A stretch of 6,117 bases of DNA, taken from positions 1-6,117 of the forward strand of contig JAQICP010000372.1 of the NCBI GenBank assembly GCA_027858555.1. Reading direction: 5' to 3'. Shown in pieces: positions 5,276-6,117 of this stretch. Source of the stretch: Vallitaleaceae bacterium. Its GTDB lineage: Bacteria; Bacillota; Clostridia; Lachnospirales; Vallitaleaceae. How positions within the stretch are numbered: the stretch's first letter is position 1; the number at the start of each line of letters is the position of its first letter. A program made the position numbers and the translations under genes. Under the pieces are notes generated by a model. It worked only from the letters and a program-made list of their open reading frames with translations. It did no database searches and was not told where the DNA came from.

Positions 5276-6117
5276 ATGACATACGAACAATGTGTAAGTG
5301 AGCTGTATAATACACCTTTATTTGGAGAGAAAACAAGTCTAGATAGTTTATCTGAATTTCTTGAAGTGATTAACAATCCACATGAATCTTTACAATTCAT
5401 ACATGTTGCAGGAACCAATGGGAAGGGTTCGATATGTGCTATGCTTGCATCCATATATCAATCAGCCGGTTATAAAGTTGGCTTATTTACATCACCTCAT
5501 CTGATTTCTGTTAATGAAAGAATCAGAATTAATAATGTGAATATAAGTGATGATGATTTAGTAAATACATATGAATTTCTTCAGAAATTATTAGCTAATC
5601 AAACCATGGACCACCCAATTAATCCTACCTTTTTTGAAACTGTTTTTATTATGGCGCTTCATTATTTCATGACCAATCAAGTGGATATTGTAATCCTTGA
5701 AACCGGTATTGGTGGCTTAAAGGATTGCACTAATATCATACCGTCGCCTCTTTTAAGCATGATCACTTTGGTGGATTATGACCATGTGGAAATTCTTGGT
5801 ACAGATATAGAATCTATTGCAATACAAAAGGCTGGCATAATAAAAAACAATTGCCCGGTTGTATATATGAAGCAATCCCAGATAGTTAATGACGTAATTG
5901 AATTAGAATCACAGAAAAAGGATGCCAATGTTATAGGTATTTCAGATAATTTATATAAAATCGACACTAAAGGTATAAAAAATATTGATTTTTCTGTCAA
6001 ATACAAGTATTATGATTATAAGGGTCTTAAGTTGAAGACTAACGCAGATTACCATGTTATTTATGCAACGATGGCAATTGCAGCAATTCACGAATTGAAA
6101 CATCTATTTCCAGTTAA
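5276..6117 (+). CDS. folC: FolC-like folylpolyglutamate synthase / Mur-ligase family protein (3' end outside window)
   Basis: The first 280 residues of a FolC-type ligase (family length about 420-440), which in the cytosol adds glutamate to folates and in many bacteria also makes dihydrofolate from dihydropteroate. Visible motifs: HVAGTNGKGS (43-52, ATP-binding P-loop), FTSPHLISVNERIRIN (71-86), NPTFFET (116-122, with E121), ETGIGGLKDCTN (142-153), DYDHVEILGTDIESIA (167-182, with H170), KAGIIK (185-190, with K190, the usually carbamylated lysine). S73, E121, H170 and K190 match family metal and catalytic positions. Oddities: the usual GGRLDATN is GGLKDCTN, the usual EKAGI is QKAGI, and the expected HQxxN around 260-264 reads HVIYA. 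Start is ATG 5276 or ATG 5273; neither has a Shine-Dalgarno site, and a stop at 5240-5242 bars any longer version. Family is secure; full FolC activity is not. Confidence 0.88.
   Translation, partial: MTYEQCVSELYNTPLFGEKTSLDSLSEFLEVINNPHESLQFIHVAGTNGKGSICAMLASIYQSAGYKVGLFTSPHLISVNERIRINNVNISDDDLVNTYEFLQKLLANQTMDHPINPTFFETVFIMALHYFMTNQVDIVILETGIGGLKDCTNIIPSPLLSMITLVDYDHVEILGTDIESIAIQKAGIIKNNCPVVYMKQSQIVNDVIELESQKKDANVIGISDNLYKIDTKGIKNIDFSVKYKYYDYKGLKLKTNADYHVIYATMAIAAIHELKHLFPV

Noticed and set aside
5808..5824. TAGAATCTATTGCAATA inside folC, resembling the marR operator with one base missing on each side of the core.
   Set aside because: It lies within well-conserved coding sequence (DIESIAIQ), lacks the complete TAGTTGCAATA spacing and is far from a promoter, so chance is the simplest explanation.
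5227..6006. Minus-strand open frames opposite the folC-like gene.
   Set aside because: The plus-strand frame has clear FolC motifs throughout; the opposite frames are short and featureless.

Overview
The window looks like the chromosome of a low-GC Gram-positive bacterium, most likely a clostridial Bacillota. The AT-rich spacers, strong AGGAGG-type ribosome binding sites, the valS/folC pairing at the two ends and a membrane-anchored HtrA all point that way. I cannot name the genus. There are six protein-coding genes. Two are cut by the window edges: the 3' end of valS at the left and the 5' part of a folC-like gene at the right.

Layout: (1) Positions 2-907 (+) hold the C-terminal part of valyl-tRNA synthetase. 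It is followed after 44 bp by a YjbQ/UPF0047 family gene (952-1368, +) with an excellent Shine-Dalgarno site, probably read from the same transcript. (2) The convergent spacer 1369-1617 holds two tandem 31-bp repeats, an array of four degenerate 12-13-bp units, and a long imperfect palindrome ending in a T-run that probably terminates transcription. (3) On the minus strand, a MarR-family repressor (3002-3439) and a MATE-family efflux pump (1618-2979) form a two-gene operon. Two perfect 23-bp repeats flank its predicted promoter, as expected for an autoregulated MarR-pump unit. (4) Also on the minus strand, upstream of that operon and separated from it by a strong hairpin, lies an HtrA/DegP-type membrane serine protease with one PDZ domain (3596-5053). 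(5) Divergent from htrA, a FolC/Mur-ligase-like gene starts at about 5273-5276 (+) and runs off the window.

How the genes fit together: valS and folC are neighbours in many Bacillota. Here about 4.4 kb containing yjbQ, the MATE pump, its regulator and htrA lies between them. The most interesting signal is regulatory. The element TAGTTGCAATA, repeated at the marR promoter, recurs as an inverted pair immediately in front of folC, overlapping its only close promoter-like sequence. This raises the possibility that the MarR protein also controls folC. The folC gene is itself unusual: it has no visible Shine-Dalgarno site, its -10-like sequence lies only a few bases before the start codon, and several FolC signature residues are substituted. 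I see no wholly new system, CRISPR array, transposase, tRNA or rRNA.
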